This document shows, piece after piece, positions 60,755 to 64,000 of a stretch of DNA of 64,000 nt. Numbering within the stretch: the stretch's first letter is position 1; the number at the start of each line of letters is the position of its first letter. The DNA comes from Sva-07 sp963707515 (GTDB lineage: Bacteria; Actinomycetota; Acidimicrobiia; Acidimicrobiales; Ilumatobacteraceae), in assembly GCA_963707515.1 (NCBI GenBank), contig CAVPQI010000001.1:992001-1056000 (forward strand). The letters run 5' to 3'. The notes under the pieces are model-generated. The model was given only the letters and a program-made list of their open reading frames with translations, was not told where the DNA came from and made no database searches. A program made the position numbers and the translations under genes.

Positions 60755-62215
60755 ATGAGCGACGCCGGCTTCGACGACACGAACACCAACTTCGGCGGGA
60801 GTGCCAACGTGCGCCAGGTCGCACTCGACGCCATCGCCGACGCCGAGCCGTACCCGTTCTGGCTCGAACAGGCCGCGATCCCCGAGTCCAACCCGACCCT
60901 CGTCCGCGACGAGCACTGCGACCTGTGCATCGTCGGGGGTGGATACACCGGGCTGTGGACCGCCGTCATCGCCAAGGAGCGCGACCCGGCACGCGACATC
61001 GTCCTCATCGACAAGGGCGAGGTCGGCGGCGCCGCCAGCGGCCGCAACGGCGGGTTCATGGAGGCCTCGTTGACCCATGGCGTGGCCAACGGCCTCGCCC
61101 GGCACGGTGACGAGCTCGACGTGCTCGAAGAGCTCGGGCTGCGCAACCTCAACGAGATCGAGCTGGCGATCGATCGCTACGGCATCGACTGCGACTACGA
61201 ACGCAACGGCGTCATCGACGTCGCCACGACCACCCACCCGCCGTCGTACCTCGACGAGCTGCGCGACGAGCACGACCTGCTGCGGTCGCTCGGCCAGCGG
61301 GTGTCATGGTTCGACGCCGACGCCGTGCGCGCCCAGGTCGACTCACCGACCTACACCGGCGGCCTCTACCGGATGGATCGCGCCGCCCTCATCGACCCGG
61401 CGAAGCTGGCCTGGGAGCTGAAACGGGTGGCCGAGTCGCTGGGCGTGCGCATCTACGAGCACTCCCGGGCGACGTCGATCGACCGTGACGGCAGCGGTGT
61501 GGCGGTGACGACCCCACTGGGCACCGTGCACTGCGCCAAGGCGGTGCTCGGCACGAACGCCGATCGTCCCCTGCTGCGGCGGGTCCGCCAGTACATGGTG
61601 CCGGTGTACGACTACTGCCTCGTCACCGAGCCGTTGACCGACGAGCAGCTCGGGCGCATCGGCTGGAGCGGCCGCCAAGGGCTGTCCGACATCACCAACC
61701 AGTTCCACTACTACCGCTTGACGGCGGACAACCGGATCCTGTGGGGCGGCTACGACGCCATCTACTACTGGCGCTCGAAGGTGTCGAGCGAGCTCGAAAG
61801 TCGGCCCGAGACGTGGGCCAAGCTGTCTGGCCACTTCTTCCAGACGTTTCCCCAGCTCGACGACGTGCTCTTCACCCACGCCTGGGGCGGCACGATCGAC
61901 ACGAGCACCCGCTTCTCGGTGTTCTTCGGCTCGGCGATGTCGAACCGGGTCGTCTACGCCGTCGGGTACACCGGCCTCGGTGTGGCCGCCACCCGCTTCG
62001 CCGCAGCGACGATGCTCGACCTCGCCGACGGCCGCAAGTCGATCGCCACGAAGACCGACTTCGTCACGTCGAAGCCGCTGCCGTTCCCGCCGGAGCCGTT
62101 CCGCTTCGTCGGGATCCAGGCGACGCGATGGTCGATGAGCCGCGAGGACCGCACCGGCAAGCGCAACGCCTGGCTGCGGACGCTCGACCGGATGGGCCTC
62201 GGCTTCGATTCCTGA
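60755..62215 (+). CDS. FAD-dependent oxidoreductase, DAO family (gamma-glutamylputrescine oxidase-like)
   Basis: The 486-residue protein has a Rossmann FAD-binding start (DLCIVGGGYTGLWTAVIAKE), the DAO motif GGAASGRNGGFMEASLTHG and a C-terminal FAD site (VVYAVGYTGLGVAATRFAA). These match PuuB-like amine oxidases and sarcosine/glycine oxidase relatives. It would oxidise a secondary or primary amine with O2. The C-terminal 70 residues (FVTSKPLPFPPEPFRFVGIQ, TRWSMSREDRTGKRNAWL) are typical for the group. The ATG at 60755 gives the full N-terminal extension. The substrate is unknown. Confidence 0.88.
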   Translation: MSDAGFDDTNTNFGGSANVRQVALDAIADAEPYPFWLEQAAIPESNPTLVRDEHCDLCIVGGGYTGLWTAVIAKERDPARDIVLIDKGEVGGAASGRNGGFMEASLTHGVANGLARHGDELDVLEELGLRNLNEIELAIDRYGIDCDYERNGVIDVATTTHPPSYLDELRDEHDLLRSLGQRVSWFDADAVRAQVDSPTYTGGLYRMDRAALIDPAKLAWELKRVAESLGVRIYEHSRATSIDRDGSGVAVTTPLGTVHCAKAVLGTNADRPLLRRVRQYMVPVYDYCLVTEPLTDEQLGRIGWSGRQGLSDITNQFHYYRLTADNRILWGGYDAIYYWRSKVSSELESRPETWAKLSGHFFQTFPQLDDVLFTHAWGGTIDTSTRFSVFFGSAMSNRVVYAVGYTGLGVAATRFAAATMLDLADGRKSIATKTDFVTSKPLPFPPEPFRFVGIQATRWSMSREDRTGKRNAWLRTLDRMGLGFDS

Positions 62216-62229
62216 CCGACGACGGTCAC

Positions 62230-62299
62230 GCAACGGTTGGGGTCTGTCCCCAACCGTTGCATGAAGCCGACAAACGTCTGGGTCCCGTCCCCCCGACGT
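62230..62299. repeat. Two hairpins between convergent genes (GGGGTCTGTCCCC type)
   Basis: A perfect 13-bp stem GCAACGGTTGGGG / CCCCAACCGTTGC with loop TCTGT (62230-62260) is followed by ACGTCTGGGTCCCGTCCC and GACGT (62274-62299), whose ends pair. They lie between the FAD oxidoreductase and glgX ends and can act as a bidirectional terminator; the core links them to the GGGGTC family. Confidence 0.75.
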
Positions 62300-62312
62300 T
62301 GGCACACGTGCG

Positions 62313-64000
62313 TCAGTTGCGGCGGGCGACGAGCACCGAGCGCGGTCCGGCGGTGACCGGGCCGTCGACGCGGCGGGGTTCGACGAAACCGGCTTCGTCG
62401 GAGGTGTCGATGATGATGTGCCATTCGCCGTCGGCCTGCACGGCGAACTCGAGCGGTTCCCACCAGGCGTTGGCCATCACGTAGAGGTCGCCGACGAGCC
62501 ACGCCAGGGAGCGTGACTCGACGCCGAAGTCGGGCGCACCGCGGGGACCGAACATCGTCGGGCCGTCGCTGCTGGTCGGCTCGGCCAACGCCGGCACGGA
62601 CGCCCGCAGCGCCGTCAGCCGGGCGACGAACGCCTCGAGGTCGGCGAACCCGGCGGCACGCTGCCAGTCGAGCCACGACGTGGCGTTGTCCTGGTTGTAG
62701 GCGTTGTTGTTGCCGCCCTGGGTGCGGCCGACCTCGTCGCCGGCGACCCACATCGGCACGCCGGCACTGAGCAACAACAGACAGAAGGCGTTGCGCTGCT
62801 GACGACGGCGCAGCGCCATCACCTCGGCGGGCACGTCGACGTCGCCCTCCCAGCCACAGTTCCACGAGCGGTTGTCGTGGTGCCCGTCCGTGCCGCCCCA
62901 GCCGTTGGCGTCGTTGTGCGGATGGTCGTAGGCGAACAGGTCGTACAGCGTGAAGCCGTCGTGGGCGGTGAGGAAGTTGACCGAGCTCGCCGGCGAGTTG
63001 AACAGATCACGACTGCCGGCCACCCGCTCGGCGAGCCCGGCGACGGCGTCGGGCTCGGCACGGAGGAAGCTGCGCACGTCGTCGCGGAACCGACCGTTCC
63101 ACTGCATCCACCGCGGGTCGGGAAACTCGGCACCGAGGAGGTAGCGGGCGAGGTCCCACGGCTCGGCGATCAGGCGCACGCCCCGGCGCTCCGCCCAGTC
63201 GCCGATCGCCCGCACGAACGCCTCGTCGCGGGCGAGGACGGCGGCGAGGTCGAAGCGCAGCCCGTCGACCCCGAGGTCGGCGAGCCGGTCGAGCGCTTCC
63301 ATGATCAGGTGCCGCGACGGCGACGACCAGGCGTCGACCATGTTGCCGGTGCCGGTGTCGTCGATGTACTCGCCGTCGTCGTTCGTCACGTAGTAGCCGC
63401 GATCGTCGAGTGCTCGCAGCGTGTACGTCGGGCCGTCGTGGTCCGACTCGGTGGTGTGGTTGACGACGACGTCGAGCCACACCTCGATGTCCGCGGCGTG
63501 TGCCGCCTCGACCAGCTCGGCGAGCTCGGCGGCGGGGTCAGGCCCGATCGTGTAGTGCCGATGGATGGCACCGAACACCATCGGCATGTAGCCCCAGTAG
63601 TTGCCCTCGTCGGGATCGAACTGGTGGACGGGCAACAGTTCGAGCACCGACACGCCGAGGCCGGCCGATCGCGGCAGCTCGTCGATCATCGCCCGGAACG
63701 TGCCGGCAGCGGCCGTGGGGCGCGTGCACGTCTGGCCGCGCACGTGCGCCTCGTAGACGACGATCGGCCGGCTGCTCCACCGTTGCGGGCGCCGTGCCGG
63801 CCAGGGCAGGGCGACAGCGCGCGGGAAGTCGGCCACCTGCACGCCGCCGCCCGGCTTGTTCGCCGCCCGGCGATGGCCAGCGGGGAACTCCACGAGGGTG
63901 GCGTGCGGGTCGAGGACCGGCCGCTGCCCGTCGAGGAGCGCGACGTACGTCGCCCCGAGCGGCACCTCACCGATCCACGCCCCGCGCCCGAGTGGCCGCA
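62313..64000 (-). CDS. glgX: Glycogen debranching enzyme GlgX-type (5' end outside window)
   Basis: The frame is open to the window edge, so the N-terminus (CBM48 and start) is missing; 562 residues are visible. GH13 signatures are VVYEAHVRGQT, LGVSVLELLPVHQFDPDEGN, YWGYMP, DVVVNHTTESD, GLRFDLAAVLARD (nucleophile Asp), LIAEPWDLARYLLG (acid/base Glu), FLTAHDGFTLYDLFAYD (third acid) and GDEVGRTQGGNNNAYNQDN. The enzyme removes alpha-1,6 branches from glycogen or trehalose-pathway intermediates. GlgX is favoured over TreX/TreZ by the NNAYNQDN segment. An in-frame GTG at 63965 is not the start because conserved coding sequence (RGAWIGEVPLG) continues upstream. Confidence 0.93.
   Translation of the reverse strand, partial: RPLGRGAWIGEVPLGATYVALLDGQRPVLDPHATLVEFPAGHRRAANKPGGGVQVADFPRAVALPWPARRPQRWSSRPIVVYEAHVRGQTCTRPTAAAGTFRAMIDELPRSAGLGVSVLELLPVHQFDPDEGNYWGYMPMVFGAIHRHYTIGPDPAAELAELVEAAHAADIEVWLDVVVNHTTESDHDGPTYTLRALDDRGYYVTNDDGEYIDDTGTGNMVDAWSSPSRHLIMEALDRLADLGVDGLRFDLAAVLARDEAFVRAIGDWAERRGVRLIAEPWDLARYLLGAEFPDPRWMQWNGRFRDDVRSFLRAEPDAVAGLAERVAGSRDLFNSPASSVNFLTAHDGFTLYDLFAYDHPHNDANGWGGTDGHHDNRSWNCGWEGDVDVPAEVMALRRRQQRNAFCLLLLSAGVPMWVAGDEVGRTQGGNNNAYNQDNATSWLDWQRAAGFADLEAFVARLTALRASVPALAEPTSSDGPTMFGPRGAPDFGVESRSLAWLVGDLYVMANAWWEPLEFAVQADGEWHIIIDTSDEAGFVEPRRVDGPVTAGPRSVLVARRN

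Overview
The window is high-GC DNA from an actinobacterium, most likely class Acidimicrobiia (an Ilumatobacter-like lineage). Three things support this. There are two tiny ribosomal proteins of actinobacterial type (bL37-like at 16.2 kb, bS22-like at 28.7 kb). There is a 13E12-type DUF222/HNH gene. The order rsmI - metG - tatD - (rpfB position) - rsmA - ispE - glmU - prs - rplY - pth - mfd - lipoprotein - mazG - eno - ftsB/divIC over 20.6-46.8 kb matches, in gene content and mostly in order, the Rv1003-Rv1024 neighbourhood of Mycobacterium tuberculosis as I remember it. The genus assignment is inference.

Layout. 1-4.9 kb: a tightly overlapping operon of sensor kinase, receiver/PIG-L deacetylase fusion, ATP-grasp enzyme, PHP phosphoesterase, membrane glycosyltransferase and a 60-residue membrane protein. 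I regard it as the best candidate for an undescribed system, a phosphorelay wired directly to glycan enzymes. 5-9.4 kb: an acyl-CoA dehydrogenase (frameshifted), a DASS anion transporter and the DUF222 protein. 9.6-15 kb: a SipW-type export locus with two exported proteins carrying SipW-like signals, the SipW-like peptidase, a membrane-anchored protein and a frameshifted LPXTG protein. 15-20 kb: a VOC protein, bL37, a HhH-PHP protein, ychF and a second acyl-CoA dehydrogenase. 20-47 kb: the conserved housekeeping block, interrupted by repeats, an AbiEi/DUF559 gene, two Pro-rich membrane proteins and a divergent ridA/tetR pair. 46.9-55 kb: two form-II molybdenum hydroxylase large subunits (one with its FeS and FAD subunits) around a PhnZ-like HD protein and a HAD phosphatase. 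55-60 kb: a surface-glycan cluster. 60-64 kb: an SDR, a FAD amine oxidase-like protein and a 5'-truncated glgX.

Intergenic space is dominated by repeats that gene calls do not explain: (i) ten copies of a 53-54 bp palindromic element with arms CCGAAATTTGTC / GACAAATTTCGG; (ii) hairpins built on GGGGTC-N-GACCCC or related cores with variable, sometimes covarying, outer arms; (iii) a 92-bp repeat with a covarying GTCRGGCC dyad; (iv) tandem ACTGACAA leader repeats in front of ridA and of a Cox-type large subunit. Short in-frame tandem repeats are also unusually common at gene ends and in linkers.

At least five genes, including normally essential ispE, carry apparent single-base frameshifts. This points to indel errors in the assembly as well as, possibly, real decay. 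All functions are read from sequence motifs by eye; no database search was run.
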